Below the pieces are notes generated by a model that did not search any database, was not told the DNA's origin, and worked only from the letters and a program-made list of their open reading frames with translations. A stretch of DNA of 64,000 bases from CAZFER01 sp964517495 (GTDB taxonomy: Bacteria; Hinthialibacterota; Hinthialibacteria; Hinthialibacterales; Hinthialibacteraceae). Where the stretch lies: assembly GCA_964517495.1 (NCBI GenBank), contig CAZFER010000016.1:1-64000 (forward strand), read 5' to 3'. A program made the position numbers and the translations under genes. Shown one piece after another: positions 1 through 10,027 of the stretch (the first letter of the stretch is position 1; every line of letters starts with the position of its first letter).

Positions 1-151
1 GTTCTTTATCAAGTGATTTATATCCCGTTCGCCAATCAATATCTTCATGAACCATCGGGAAGAACAATTTCATAAACTCTTCCAGAAAGTCATCGAGGAT
101 ATCTTTCCAAGAGTTGTCATAATTAGCCGTTGTTGAGTTTTTCTCTTTCAT
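1..151 (-). CDS. Rpn-family (PD-(D/E)XK) nuclease/transposase-like protein, N-terminal part only
   Basis: A minus-strand frame opens at the ATG at 151 and runs off the left edge, giving the first 50 residues. The N-terminus contains NSWKDILDDFLEEFMKLFFP followed by a DIDWRTGYKSLDKE-like stretch. From memory this is the typical opening of the Rpn/YhgA-like or DUF4351 proteins, which carry a PD-(D/E)XK nuclease fold and are often annotated as putative transposases. The nuclease motifs lie outside the window, so activity cannot be judged. A second member of the same broad superfamily sits at 21001-22042. Confidence 0.6.
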   Translation of the reverse strand, partial: MKEKNSTTANYDNSWKDILDDFLEEFMKLFFPMVHEDIDWRTGYKSLDKE

Positions 152-473
152 GATGCGATGATGTTATAAAATTTGATATGACTTCATTTATTTTATATCA
201 ATTCATAAGAATTTACTATAGGATGCAGACACATATGTAATATCCGTTGAGCAAACATGGTTTAGATGCGCAATCGTTAAATCGTTCAATAAATACAGTT
301 GATACTCTATTGTCATGGTAAGAGTATATATTGATGGATTGGACGGCGTGACCCATCCTTCAAATTCAGGATGCCCCGGCACGGTGGGAGCGTCGCCCTC
401 CCTGGGTGAGCGGGGCAAACGATTACGTTTGCCCCGGTAAGTATTTTAATTCATTAGGCATGTTTAATTCAGC
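152..473. other. intergenic stretch with a GC-rich hairpin
   Basis: No convincing gene is seen here. The left part is AT-rich. From about 335 on, the base composition changes to GC-rich and ends in a perfect inverted repeat at 411-436 (CGGGGCAAACG, loop ATTA, CGTTTGCCCCG). The hairpin core GGGGCAAAC/GTTTGCCC recurs at 39980-40000, which suggests a small dispersed intergenic element. A 71-codon open frame on the minus strand (203-418) reads through the element and has no recognisable product. Confidence 0.5.
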
Positions 474-2981
474 TTAAAAATCCACTTCCAGATTTTTCGT
501 TTCATCTTTAGAAATGGATTCGATGCCTTTAAAGGTTTTCGTTACACCTTTCTCGGGTTCGGAGATGATGAGTGTGTATTGGCCATCCGCAAAGACCTTG
601 GGTTGAAAGGTTTTGCCATTGATGCGAACGGTGTAGACAATCTCATTGGTTGATTCATTGATTACCTGCACCACGGGATCGGTAAGACCGGACACCTTGA
701 TGGTAGGTAAATAAGCTTCAGCTTCACGGCCATAATTGTCGTACATGCTGATGGTTTTTGGCCAGCCTGGGAATTGATCGTCTTCCTTGGGATGAGCCAC
801 ATCCACCAGCAGCCGCCAACATTCCATAGTGATGGTGCGTTCATCTTTATTCATTCGCACAATGCCATACCCCGATGCTTTATCGTGTAGGGTTTTCAAT
901 CTTCCAGGGCGATTCTTTTCTTCCGGATTGCCAATGGCGTACACACGGATGGGGTTCCCCAAGCCATCGATATAGTCCCCCGTGTTGGGCAGGTTATGAT
1001 CCGGCCGGTTTTTCACCGGACGGCCTTCGCCATCCGCCCGCCAGGAACGGGGATACCCCGCCGCGATGGATGGGACGCAAAACGAAAATCCCGAGTCGCA
1101 GGGTTCCTCTATGCCGTGATGGACAATCGACGCGAGGTGTTGATCACCGGCGAGATGAAAGGCAAATCCCTTGCGCATCTCGGTTAGTGCACGTTTGCGG
1201 CCCGATTGCGGCCAGCCATTCGAATCAAGGTCGGCCACCAGGTACATTTGATTGCCACCGTGGTAATTGGCGAGATTGCAGAAGATGGTTTGTGAAACCA
1301 TGATCTTCATATCGGCACCGTCCCAATCGGCTGCCCAGTCGCGCAGGAATTTCAGCTGCCGGTCACCCAGTAATTTTAATCCCGGTTTATCCACGGTTTC
1401 GGGATCAAAGTCTGGATCTTGAACATGGTCGGGCCGGCCTTCCCAGGTGGCGACAGTATCGCGCGGGCCTGACTTGAACATCCGGTCGGCAATAATGGCG
1501 AAACTTACCCGGCCATAAACCATATCGCCATAAAACACGCTGATATCCTGTTTAATAGGGGTGGGATCGTATAAATCGGGATGATGGCCGGTTTGCGTAC
1601 GATGTACCACATTTACATATTCTGGATGCATGGCGTATCCACCCGCATCATGCCGGGCCATGGTAATTGGATTACCTCCATTGCCCCAGATATTGCCCTG
1701 GTAGACATCATGGTCGTCCGGCAGACAAAGTGTTACCCGGTCACGCATCAGGTCACCAAACGCCCAACCCAGCATGTACCATTTGCGGAGGTAATTCACA
1801 ATCGCTCGATCCACGGGCTGTCGGTAAATGCCGTAACCACCAACTCCTTCATAAAGCTGATCGCCGGAAAAGAAGAGTACATCGGGATCGTGAATACCCA
1901 CATTGCGAACAATCTCTCTGTTAGGAAAACCGGAATCGGTGTTGCCGGTAAAACCAGCGATAACCAGGTTTCGATCCACCGGATCACGCTGTATGGTACC
2001 TTCCCAATAATGGGTTTTGGATTTACCGGATTTATCGATACTGTTATAAACCAGACGGTAGGGAATGTCTTCCTTGTCATTCCAATTTTCGACACGGAAT
2101 ATGGCTGTACACGCAGTGGGATGAATTGGTTCTTCCGCAATGGTTGCCCAGTCACCATTCTTATTAATTTGCAAGCTGACCAATTGGGTATCCATTTTTC
2201 CGAGAGGAGGCATTTGAGCCGATAGTTTTAAGTCACCACGGCTTAGGGTGTGCATTGCCCATAGGATAGGTCCGAAGGTTTGCTCTGGGTGTGTTTCAAC
2301 AGCGGAACCGCTAACATTCCAATCACGAAACCAAAAGGAATCGGAATTTTTAACACCCGCTTTGAGGGTATGATTCTGCACTAAGGCAATATTGCCAGCT
2401 AAGGCTTCATCGGTATAATCATCAGACTCGACGCTACCTAATACCTTATTGCTGTCTGCATCAATCACACGCAAGGTTAAGAGATAGCCGTCACCTTTGG
2501 CTTTTCCCTCCAACTCTAATCGAAGGGTTTTCTCTTCCCAATCCAAATCAATCTGCTTTTGCTCTTTGCCAATGAACAGGCGGCCTTGGCGGCTGAGTCC
2601 AACGTTAATCCCTTTGCCGTAAAAACATCGGGCGCGGTAGTCATCAATTTCATCCTGAATACCAATGCGAAATCCTACTGAACCCGGCTGTTTGCCATTT
2701 CCCAACAAGCCACATAACACTGAAAGATTCAATGTGCCATGTTCTGAGTTGGTTTGATGGGTCAAGAGATGAACATTCCGGTCACCACCGCCAATGACAC
2801 ATTCCAAGCGTCCGTCTTGAATGCGCCAATCCTCCATGGGATTGGCCCAATAGGCTTCCCCAATCCAAATTCGATCGTAGGTTTTATCCCATTGGCTTTC
2901 GAAATCAGCGGTATGACCCATAAGGGTTGTACTCATACCGATCACGAATAAACAAACAATGAATAAATAATATCTTTTCAT
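474..2981 (-). CDS. secreted PhoD-like metallophosphatase with an N-terminal beta-sandwich region
   Basis: 835 residues from the ATG at 2981, chosen because AAGGAGG lies 6-7 bases upstream. A TTG further upstream would contain that ribosome site inside the coding region. The first 22 residues form a signal peptide (KRYYLFIVCLFVIG, ending near MGHTA). Residues about 25-220 resemble a LamG/DUF1080-like sandwich. From about 340 on there is a calcineurin-like/PhoD-type phosphatase core with metal-binding motifs FSGDQLY, LPDDHDVYQGN and a late AGDQH. A role in exported phosphoester hydrolysis is inferred from the family; the natural substrate is unknown. It stands alone and is divergent from the DNA methyltransferase gene. 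Confidence 0.75.
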   Translation of the reverse strand: MKRYYLFIVCLFVIGMSTTLMGHTADFESQWDKTYDRIWIGEAYWANPMEDWRIQDGRLECVIGGGDRNVHLLTHQTNSEHGTLNLSVLCGLLGNGKQPGSVGFRIGIQDEIDDYRARCFYGKGINVGLSRQGRLFIGKEQKQIDLDWEEKTLRLELEGKAKGDGYLLTLRVIDADSNKVLGSVESDDYTDEALAGNIALVQNHTLKAGVKNSDSFWFRDWNVSGSAVETHPEQTFGPILWAMHTLSRGDLKLSAQMPPLGKMDTQLVSLQINKNGDWATIAEEPIHPTACTAIFRVENWNDKEDIPYRLVYNSIDKSGKSKTHYWEGTIQRDPVDRNLVIAGFTGNTDSGFPNREIVRNVGIHDPDVLFFSGDQLYEGVGGYGIYRQPVDRAIVNYLRKWYMLGWAFGDLMRDRVTLCLPDDHDVYQGNIWGNGGNPITMARHDAGGYAMHPEYVNVVHRTQTGHHPDLYDPTPIKQDISVFYGDMVYGRVSFAIIADRMFKSGPRDTVATWEGRPDHVQDPDFDPETVDKPGLKLLGDRQLKFLRDWAADWDGADMKIMVSQTIFCNLANYHGGNQMYLVADLDSNGWPQSGRKRALTEMRKGFAFHLAGDQHLASIVHHGIEEPCDSGFSFCVPSIAAGYPRSWRADGEGRPVKNRPDHNLPNTGDYIDGLGNPIRVYAIGNPEEKNRPGRLKTLHDKASGYGIVRMNKDERTITMECWRLLVDVAHPKEDDQFPGWPKTISMYDNYGREAEAYLPTIKVSGLTDPVVQVINESTNEIVYTVRINGKTFQPKVFADGQYTLIISEPEKGVTKTFKGIESISKDETKNLEVDF

Positions 2982-3124
2982 TTTGCCCTCCTTCAACAAC
3001 TTTTTTGGCTTCTTTTATCAACATACCTCCTAAAATATAGCAAATCAAATCCCGCTCGCATACCTATATAAATTGGCTCAAAATCGTTATGTTTTTAATA
3101 ATGCAATTGAATGGGAGAGAAACA

Positions 3125-4126
3125 ATGAATCGTATGGGAAGATATTACAACGAAGATTGCATTGAGGGATGCCAAAAACACATCCGGGATGATTCCATCG
3201 ATTTGATTATCACCGATCCTCCCTATGGGATTAACGGTGATACTCTCCATGGGCATTACAATCGCCATGAAGATTTTGTAATTGATGGGTATGTGGAAAT
3301 CCCCCAAGATGAGTATTACGATTTTAGTATAAAATGGGTACAACAAGCCGAACGCATTTTACGCCCCGGCGGATCTGTATATGTCGTTTCTGGTTACAGC
3401 AATCTGATTGACCTGTTGAATGCATTAAAGCAAACTTCATTGGAGGAAGTAAACCATCTTATTTGGAAATATAACTTTGGGGTTTATACATCCAAAAAAT
3501 ATGTATCATCTCATTTTCATATTCTTTATTATATCAAACCCGGTCCCAATGTGACCTTCAATACCTATTGCCGATATGGCAACAATGAAAAAACGCCGGA
3601 TGGCAAAGGCTCGCACAATTATCGTGATCGTGAAGATGTCTGGATCATCAACAAGGAATATAAGCCAGGGCAGCGAAAGAATAAAAATGAATTACCCAAG
3701 GCTTTGCTGACCAAAATCATACAATACAGTTCAAATGAAGGGGATACGGTTTGTGACTTGTTTTTAGGGAGTTTTTCCACCGCCAAGGTGGCGATTGGCT
3801 TGAACCGTAAAGCGGTGGGATTTGAAATCAGTCAAAACGCTTTTGAATATCAAAGTAAAGAGATCAATAAAATCAAACCCGGTCAGGATCTTATTCACTT
3901 AAGAAAACCGATTGAAGAGCCATACCCGAATCAAGGGAAGCCGTTAAATGATCAAGAAATATATGAAATACAAACAAGATTTGAAGAGCTGATGCCAATT
4001 TATAAAACCAAGAAAAAGACCATTGAAATCCTGACACAGGAATTCGGGCGAGGGCGTTTTTCCATTCACAATATTATCAACCGCAACAGAAACCTTTCTT
4101 CCAAAACGGACGAGAGTATGGATTAA
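3125..4126 (+). CDS. site-specific DNA methyltransferase, DPPY type (beta-class order)
   Basis: 333 residues from the ATG at 3125, which has GGGAGAG five bases upstream; in-frame ATGs at 3089 and 3101 lack a site. The catalytic motif IV is TDPPYGIN near residue 30, and the SAM-binding motif I (DLFLGSFSTAKVA) comes late, near residue 220. Motif IV before motif I is the beta-class arrangement (N6-adenine or N4-cytosine). The C-terminal 60 residues form a helical tail. No restriction endonuclease or specificity gene is visible nearby, so it looks like an orphan methyltransferase. Target sequence cannot be read from the protein. Confidence 0.85.
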   Translation: MNRMGRYYNEDCIEGCQKHIRDDSIDLIITDPPYGINGDTLHGHYNRHEDFVIDGYVEIPQDEYYDFSIKWVQQAERILRPGGSVYVVSGYSNLIDLLNALKQTSLEEVNHLIWKYNFGVYTSKKYVSSHFHILYYIKPGPNVTFNTYCRYGNNEKTPDGKGSHNYRDREDVWIINKEYKPGQRKNKNELPKALLTKIIQYSSNEGDTVCDLFLGSFSTAKVAIGLNRKAVGFEISQNAFEYQSKEINKIKPGQDLIHLRKPIEEPYPNQGKPLNDQEIYEIQTRFEELMPIYKTKKKTIEILTQEFGRGRFSIHNIINRNRNLSSKTDESMD

Positions 4127-4210
4127 TTATTTTAACATTCGGCTGATAACAATCAGTAACGTGTCTGCCATATGAAGTAAAAATGGAGTGAACTTAAAAT
4201 CGGCCGCACT

Positions 4211-4297
4211 CATCCCCCCCCAGGCTTGGGGGAGAAGTGGCTAGCCGCTAACGAAGAGGGATTCCAGGAGGTTTTAGAATCGCTAAACGGGAATGGT
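4211..4297 (-). repeat. dispersed intergenic repeat, copy A (shorter copy)
   Basis: The reverse complement reads through CCCGTTTAGCGATTCT, then CCTCTTCGTTAGCGGCTA and CCACTTCTCCCCCAAGCC, nearly the same as copies at 17979-18126 and 51941-52094. It ends in the CTCCCCCAAGCCTGGGGG hairpin. It lies in the gap between the methyltransferase gene and the end of the diguanylate cyclase gene. Confidence 0.85.
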
Positions 4298-4322
4298 GCT
4301 CCAAATGGCTTACTACTTATAT

Positions 4323-5807
4323 TTACTCGGCAATGGAGATGCTCATTGGTTCCGATTCGGCTTCGACGATCTCGATACGATTACGCCCATTGTTTTTGGC
4401 TTTATACAGAGCCTGATCGGCTTGTTGTATCAACTGGTCGAACGATTGCTCATCAACCGAAAGGGGTGTCATTCCAATGCTAACCGTAATTTTGATTTCA
4501 CCATCAGGTCTGGAGATGATCATATCCGAAACAGCATTTAATATGCGTTCGGCCACGAACATGGCATCGTCCATATTGGTTTCAACCAATAGAATCGCGA
4601 ATTCTTCCCCACCCATCCGGCCCATGATATCCGTATCTCGAATGTTGATCCGGCATTCTTTCACGAAACGTTTTAACACATGATCTCCGGTCATATGGCC
4701 GAATGAATCATTCACCGTTTTAAAATGATCGAGATCGAGCATTAACAGTGTCATGGGGACATGGTAGCGGTGGCAACGATTCATTTCTGCACATACTTTT
4801 TCTTGAAAACTTTTTCGATTATCAATTTCGGTCAAGGGGTCAATGGTCGCCATGAATTCAAGTTTACTCTGAAAATAGTTAACAGTAATCACGTTGATGA
4901 TAATAACAATAAAGGTAATCAAAAATCCAATGATAAGATTTCGAATTAAATTCATCCGGATATGGGCAAAGGTATACGTTTCATCCTGTTCGACGAATAA
5001 ATACCAATTGAATTCGGGGATGAAACGCGTAAGCAAAAGAATATGTTTTCCTTTGCGATCAAATTCAAAAAACTGTTTCTCATCTTTTGAATTAACAATT
5101 TCAAGCTTATATTGCTGAATGCCCTCTTGTTGAAAAATGTTTACGTTTTGAATCTGATCAATATCGCTGTGAACCTGAACAACACCTCGAGGATCAACAA
5201 GGTAAATGTTTCGCTTGAATTCACCCTGGTATTCTGCCAGGAGTGACCCTACTTCTTTCATGCTTAATCCCACACCGGTTACTCCGATTAAGTTGCCTTC
5301 ATAATCCTCCAACCGGTGGTTGATAAAAATAGTCAGGTTATTACTGGCAGCTTCATCGGTATCAACATCAAGATCATAATCCTCTTTCTGTTTCAAAAAG
5401 GTATAGTACCAGTCATCGTGTTCATTTTGTGGAGATATCTTTTTGTGGAAACCTTTGAAGTGGTAATAATTCAAGGTTTTGCAGGATATAAGGAAGGTTG
5501 AATTAAAGTCATAATCTTTTTTGATTTCCAACAAATATTTCTGGATTTTCTTGATATCCTTCTCCCCCTCCAGCATCCAATCTTTTACAAATGTGTCAAT
5601 TGACATTAGAGAGGATATATGGATGGGTCTCATAATATCCCGCTGGATTTCGGAGTAGATATTATTGCTGATGATGGGGAGTGATTCATTCACCAGATTT
5701 TCATGCAAGGTATTCTTAGTCGTTTTATAGTTGATGATATGGGTTAATGAAAAACCTAAAAAGAGGATGATTATGAGGCTGCAGATTAACCTGATTTTGA
5801 GATTCAT
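4323..5807 (-). CDS. membrane-bound diguanylate cyclase with extracytoplasmic Cache-like sensor
   Basis: 494 residues. Two membrane helices (about 8-28 and 290-312) bracket a roughly 260-residue outer sensor region with a Cache-like pattern (LVDPRGVVQVHSD). The C-terminal half is a GGDEF domain: substrate region DLDHFKTVNDSFGH, active site GGEEF at 399-403, and an intact inhibitory-site RDTD exactly five residues before it. It should make cyclic di-GMP from two GTP with product feedback. No EAL domain and no obvious HAMP segment. It is monocistronic; the SD before the ATG at 5807 is weak. Confidence 0.9.
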   Translation of the reverse strand: MNLKIRLICSLIIILFLGFSLTHIINYKTTKNTLHENLVNESLPIISNNIYSEIQRDIMRPIHISSLMSIDTFVKDWMLEGEKDIKKIQKYLLEIKKDYDFNSTFLISCKTLNYYHFKGFHKKISPQNEHDDWYYTFLKQKEDYDLDVDTDEAASNNLTIFINHRLEDYEGNLIGVTGVGLSMKEVGSLLAEYQGEFKRNIYLVDPRGVVQVHSDIDQIQNVNIFQQEGIQQYKLEIVNSKDEKQFFEFDRKGKHILLLTRFIPEFNWYLFVEQDETYTFAHIRMNLIRNLIIGFLITFIVIIINVITVNYFQSKLEFMATIDPLTEIDNRKSFQEKVCAEMNRCHRYHVPMTLLMLDLDHFKTVNDSFGHMTGDHVLKRFVKECRINIRDTDIMGRMGGEEFAILLVETNMDDAMFVAERILNAVSDMIISRPDGEIKITVSIGMTPLSVDEQSFDQLIQQADQALYKAKNNGRNRIEIVEAESEPMSISIAE

Positions 5808-5896
5808 TATTGATTTATACCAATATTGTGTTGTTCAAATAGTATACCCTCTTTATCAATTTTATTAATCCACAAATCCTCAACAAATTGAATCCC

Positions 5897-7270
5897 CTAA
5901 TTTTTTAAACTATTGATGGGGGCGGGGATATGTCCGCCATGTTCGACAAAGGCTTTGCTTCCATGTGAACAGACTACGTTGGTGATGGTTGATGCACCGA
6001 ACAAGCCACCGAAATCCACATAATCGCCTTCCTTTTTGCCGGGAACGGGAATCACCCGCACAGCGGTGGTTTTGCCATTGAACACCCCGATGGCGGCTTC
6101 ATCCATAATTAATCCACTTAAGGAACAGGCATCGATGTCACCGGGAAGGGCGATCATATCCAATCCAACTGAGCACACGGCGGTCATGGCTTCCAGTTTT
6201 TCTATGGTCAAGGTTCCTTCTTTCACTGCTTCTGCCAGGGCGTGGTCCTCCATCACCGGGATAAATGCACCTGACAGCCCTCCCACGGATGATGAGGCAA
6301 AAATACCTCCTTTTTTGACGGCATCGTTCAGCATGGCGACGGCTGCGGTTGAACCGGGGGCACCGATTTTGCTGATCCCCATAGCCTGATAGATTTCACC
6401 CACACTATCACCGACCTTCGGTGTGGGGGCCAATGATAAATCCACCACTCCAAAACTGACATTCAGCTGAGAAGCCACTTCACGTCCGATCAGCTCACCG
6501 GTGCGGGTCACTCGAAAGGCGGTGTGTTTTATCACTTCGGCGATTTCATCGAGGGTGACCTCCGGTTTTTCCTTGACGAGTACCTCAACAGCGCGTTTAA
6601 CCACACCCGGCCCGCTGACACCGACATTGATAACACACGATTCTTCTCCCTGCCCCAACATGGCGCCCGCCATAAATGGATTGTTTTCAGGGATATTGGT
6701 AAAAATAACCAGTTTGGCGCAACCAAAACCATTTTGATCCTGAGTGGCTTTGGATATCTCCAATATCTTTTGGCTGACCACGCGAATAGCATCCACATTG
6801 ATACCAACCCGTGAACTCCCCACGTTGATCGATGAACATAAGCGATCGGTTTGGCTCAACACCCCGGGCAGCGAGTTGATCAATAATGATTCTCCCTCCG
6901 TCATTCCTTTTTGCACCAGCGCGCTGAATCCACCGATCAGATCGATGTTGACATCCGCTGCGGCCCGGTCAAGTGCACGTGCGATTTGTATGGCGGCGGA
7001 GGCGTCATGCCCTTCAAGCAATCGGCTTACGGGCGAGACAGCCAGGCGCTTGTTTACAATGGGCAATCCATATTTGGTGGATAATCTATTGCAAAGCGGA
7101 ACTAATTCTTTGGCGTGTGAATGGATTTTTTTGTAGACCGCCACCGCGGAAGCGGCAATGTCACGGTGGGTGCAATCATCGATGTTGATCCCCATGGTGA
7201 CGGTTCTCACATCCAGGTTGCCCTCTTCCAACATTCGAACGGTGTTTAATATATCGTCAATACGTCTCAT
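5897..7270 (-). CDS. DUF711 (PFL-like, UPF0210) family protein
   Basis: 457 residues, matching the usual length of the UPF0210/DUF711 family, whose members fold like pyruvate formate-lyase. The conserved pieces MGINIDDCTHRDI, VSGPGVVKRAVE and GAPGSTAAVAMLNDAVKKGG are all present. The biochemical function of the family is not established. The ATG at 7270 lies 14 bases inside the end of the upstream ACT-domain gene, so the two are translationally coupled; the pair is a conserved neighbourhood in many bacteria, which suggests amino-acid-responsive control of the DUF711 partner. Confidence 0.9.
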   Translation of the reverse strand: MRRIDDILNTVRMLEEGNLDVRTVTMGINIDDCTHRDIAASAVAVYKKIHSHAKELVPLCNRLSTKYGLPIVNKRLAVSPVSRLLEGHDASAAIQIARALDRAAADVNIDLIGGFSALVQKGMTEGESLLINSLPGVLSQTDRLCSSINVGSSRVGINVDAIRVVSQKILEISKATQDQNGFGCAKLVIFTNIPENNPFMAGAMLGQGEESCVINVGVSGPGVVKRAVEVLVKEKPEVTLDEIAEVIKHTAFRVTRTGELIGREVASQLNVSFGVVDLSLAPTPKVGDSVGEIYQAMGISKIGAPGSTAAVAMLNDAVKKGGIFASSSVGGLSGAFIPVMEDHALAEAVKEGTLTIEKLEAMTAVCSVGLDMIALPGDIDACSLSGLIMDEAAIGVFNGKTTAVRVIPVPGKKEGDYVDFGGLFGASTITNVVCSHGSKAFVEHGGHIPAPINSLKN

Positions 7271-7853
7271 TGTCTTTTTTAAATAAACCTCGGATGGAAA
7301 AAATATCGTTCGCCGCGCGGAATAGATACTCGTGCTGCAAGGTAGCCACTAAATCGATAGAGGAAACCAGGGTTTGTAATTCGCCTTGCAATTGCTTGAT
7401 ATCGATACTTGAAGGTATGGAAACTTCACCGATATGGGTTACCTCTTCGCCTTGGATGGTGAAATAGTAATCCTCGATATTGATGTTGTTATCCGCCAGG
7501 TATGAGGTTACGGTTTTCAAGATGCCTGGCCGATCTTTGCCTGTTAGTGTCAGGATATAACGATCCGTGGATTCAGATACCGGTGGTTGTACTTGTTCTT
7601 CAAAGTTTCTCACCACCACCGATACATTTTCGGGGGCAAATTTCCCCGCGATCGCCTCGCTAATGGCTTCTTTGGTATAAATATGTTCAAAGGTGGCCGT
7701 CAAAATAATAGTGAAATAACCGTGAATAACTGTTTGGCTCATGCCATCGATATTCCCGCCCAAATCGGTAATCGCTGAGGTGATGCACTTCATGATCCCA
7801 ACCTGGTCGGGCGCCAAAACGGTTATCACACAACGGGTGTGCTCAGTAACCAA
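7257..7853 (-). CDS. double ACT-domain regulatory protein (UPF0237-like)
   Basis: 198 residues with two ACT modules, the first from about 8 to 85 (VITVLAPDQVGIMKCITSAI) and the second from about 100 to 175 (LTLTGKDRPGILKTVTSYL). ACT domains bind amino acids or similar small ligands. The start is a TTG at 7853 with AAGGGG eight bases upstream; the next in-frame Met is 20 residues in and would cut the first ACT strand. It overlaps the DUF711 gene by 14 bases. Confidence 0.85.
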   Translation of the reverse strand: MVTEHTRCVITVLAPDQVGIMKCITSAITDLGGNIDGMSQTVIHGYFTIILTATFEHIYTKEAISEAIAGKFAPENVSVVVRNFEEQVQPPVSESTDRYILTLTGKDRPGILKTVTSYLADNNINIEDYYFTIQGEEVTHIGEVSIPSSIDIKQLQGELQTLVSSIDLVATLQHEYLFRAANDIFSIRGLFKKDNETY

Positions 7854-8182
7854 TGTTGATCCCCTTATATGGTTAATATGTTCGAATAATGATTCTATGT
7901 CATATTAATTCAAAGGAGGGAATGGTGAAACCACGAGGGATAGGATTGAGTCTTATTTTGCATTCTCTTAATTGTTGAGAAATTCTTATTGATGGGGGTG
8001 AACCAATGTTTTCTGACCATGAGGCCCAATTTGGATCATCACATTCATTTCTCTCTCTCTGAGTTACTAACAGAAACCTAAAAAAAAGTCAAAAATACTC
8101 TTGACATTCCTTTAAAAATAATGAAAGTACAACTTAGAGCGTTAAGTTGGTGCACATTATGATCGTATTGGAGGAAAAGGAA
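7854..8182. other. divergent intergenic region
   Basis: This 329-base gap separates the ACT gene (minus) from the LamG gene (plus). It holds TTGACA at 8101-8106 that could be a -35 box for the plus-strand gene, but no good -10 sequence is seen at 16-18 bases from it. No RNA gene or repeat was recognised. Confidence 0.4.
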
Positions 8183-9961
8183 ATGCGAAGGGGCAGACTT
8201 TCAATCATAATTGGGTTATTGACGGTTTATGTATCACCAGGATGGGCACAGTTCGGTCAATTTGATCAGACTGTTGATTGGCCATTAGGTGGTTCACACA
8301 TTGAGGGTGAAGTGACGGTTGATGGCTCGGGATCCAATGCTGTTTATACTGTTACAGGAAATGGAGCGTTTGGTGTTCGGATTGAAGAGGGACTTGGTTC
8401 AGCAGGGGATGAAGGATTTTATGTCTATACAAACAAAACCGGCAGTTTTTCACTGGAAGCGAAACTGTTTCCCTTCTTTGGGCAAACGGCGTTAATGATC
8501 CGGGAAGTGGGGGATGATCCAACCTCGAATTTCTATGCCATCGAACTGGAATTGGAAGATACCGGCATTCCAGCGTCAGCGCTGTTTCGTACCCGTACAG
8601 GTGCAGGAGGGAATGTGAATATCCCACTAGAGGATGAAGAAGGAAATCCCATTGAAGATACGGGTGAAGGACTTTGGTTTCGAATTACAAGGGTTGAGCC
8701 GGTGGATATCTTTTTCAGTGAATATTCACCCAATGGAGAGGATTGGTTTATAGCAGATAGCCGAGTCATTGAGTGGCCCTCAGATACAGCGGCCTTTGGA
8801 ATTGCCGCAGGCAGCGGTGCTGATGACGAGAACTTGGGTGAAGTGGAAGTATCCAATGTTTCATTCATTGCCACACCACCCGTTGCTCGACGAACGTTGT
8901 CTCAGCAATCGTTTAACCGGGAGGATACCATTGAGGTTACCATCAGTGTCTTTATTTCCGGTGAGGATCGTTCTACCGCCACAATAGAAGAAATGGTTCC
9001 AGAAGGTTGGCCGGTCAGCAACGTCAGTAATGGGGGAACGGAATCCGGTGGCGTGATCAGTTGGAGTTTAACCGATTTGCCAGTGGGTGAAACAACTCTC
9101 ACTTACGAAGTGACTGCACCGGACGATCCGGATAATTTCGCCAATTGGTCTGGATTTTTGGAAGAAAGTGTTGATATTGTCGGCCCGACCACCATTCCAT
9201 TTCTTGATATCACCGGTGGGGATCGTGTATCAGAAGGTTTATTGGTCTATTACACCTTCAACGAAGGTGGAGGAACCACTGTGACGGACACATCTGACAA
9301 TGGAGACCCCATGAATCTCACCATTGAAGATCCAACTCGCGTCCGTTGGAGAGATGGATATTTGGAAACCACGGGTGTAAACCAAATTGTCACTGATGGG
9401 CCGGCAAGTAAAATTATTGATGGTTGTAAATCAACCAACGAACTAACGGTGGAAGGATGGATCAAAACATCGGATATCACCCAGAATGGCCCGGCGCGAA
9501 TCATTACCTGTTCTTTGGACGCTTTTGCTCGCAATTTCACACTCGGCCAAGGACGATATGCCGCTGGCAGTAACCGTTTTGAAATGCGTTTTCGCACGAC
9601 TGAGAATAACGAATGGCAGGTGGATTCGCCGATCGGTTCATTAACCGAAGCCCTTACCCATGTGGTCTGGTCCCGTGCCAGCGATGGTTCGGTGATGGGT
9701 GTCATCAACAACGAAGTTCAAGAAGTGGTGTTGGAAGGTGCGAATCCAATCGAAAAATTGCCCGGTGATTTCTCGAATTGGGTTGAGAGTTACAAATTCG
9801 GTATTGGCAACGAAGTGGCCGCGGCGCGTGCCTGGTTAGGGCAGTTCCACCTGGTAGCGATATATAACAAAGCCTTGAGCGCGGATGAAGTCGCCCAAAA
9901 TTATAATGCTGGTCCGTTCGTCGGTGACGAAACACCTGTTGTGGATTGGTCCTTATATTAA
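8183..9961 (+). CDS. secreted LamG/concanavalin-like multidomain protein ending in DWSLY
   Basis: 592 residues from the ATG at 8183, chosen for the GGAGGAAAAGGAA site directly upstream. A signal peptide (RRGRLSIIIGLLTVYVSPGWAQ) is followed by a DUF1349-like sandwich (about 25-235), a conserved-repeat/DUF11-like Ig region (about 235-330; ATIEEMVPEGWPVSNVS) and a C-terminal LamG domain (about 360-570; LTVEGWIKTSDI). LamG domains usually bind carbohydrate or matrix; no catalytic residues were recognised. The chain stops at VVDWSLY, an ending shared with the LamG protein at 13358-14254. Confidence 0.75.
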   Translation: MRRGRLSIIIGLLTVYVSPGWAQFGQFDQTVDWPLGGSHIEGEVTVDGSGSNAVYTVTGNGAFGVRIEEGLGSAGDEGFYVYTNKTGSFSLEAKLFPFFGQTALMIREVGDDPTSNFYAIELELEDTGIPASALFRTRTGAGGNVNIPLEDEEGNPIEDTGEGLWFRITRVEPVDIFFSEYSPNGEDWFIADSRVIEWPSDTAAFGIAAGSGADDENLGEVEVSNVSFIATPPVARRTLSQQSFNREDTIEVTISVFISGEDRSTATIEEMVPEGWPVSNVSNGGTESGGVISWSLTDLPVGETTLTYEVTAPDDPDNFANWSGFLEESVDIVGPTTIPFLDITGGDRVSEGLLVYYTFNEGGGTTVTDTSDNGDPMNLTIEDPTRVRWRDGYLETTGVNQIVTDGPASKIIDGCKSTNELTVEGWIKTSDITQNGPARIITCSLDAFARNFTLGQGRYAAGSNRFEMRFRTTENNEWQVDSPIGSLTEALTHVVWSRASDGSVMGVINNEVQEVVLEGANPIEKLPGDFSNWVESYKFGIGNEVAAARAWLGQFHLVAIYNKALSADEVAQNYNAGPFVGDETPVVDWSLY

Positions 9962-9976
9962 TGTGATTACAAAAGA

Positions 9977-10004
9977 GGGGGCGAAGGTTTCGATTTTTCG
10001 CCCC
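9977..10004 (+). terminator. stem-loop after the LamG gene, weak terminator
   Basis: GGGGCGAA pairs with TTCGCCCC across a 12-base loop, 15 bases after the stop codon. The tract after the stem is TTCACT, not a run of T, so termination here is uncertain. Confidence 0.45.
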
Positions 10005-10027
10005 TTCACTATAAAAAGTGAAAATAG

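Noticed and set aside
203..418. 71-codon minus-strand frame near the left edge
   Set aside because: It covers a GC-rich hairpin element and AT-rich DNA, and shows no protein-like features.
8101..8130. Promoter before the LamG gene
   Set aside because: TTGACA is present, but no adequate -10 lies at the right spacing.
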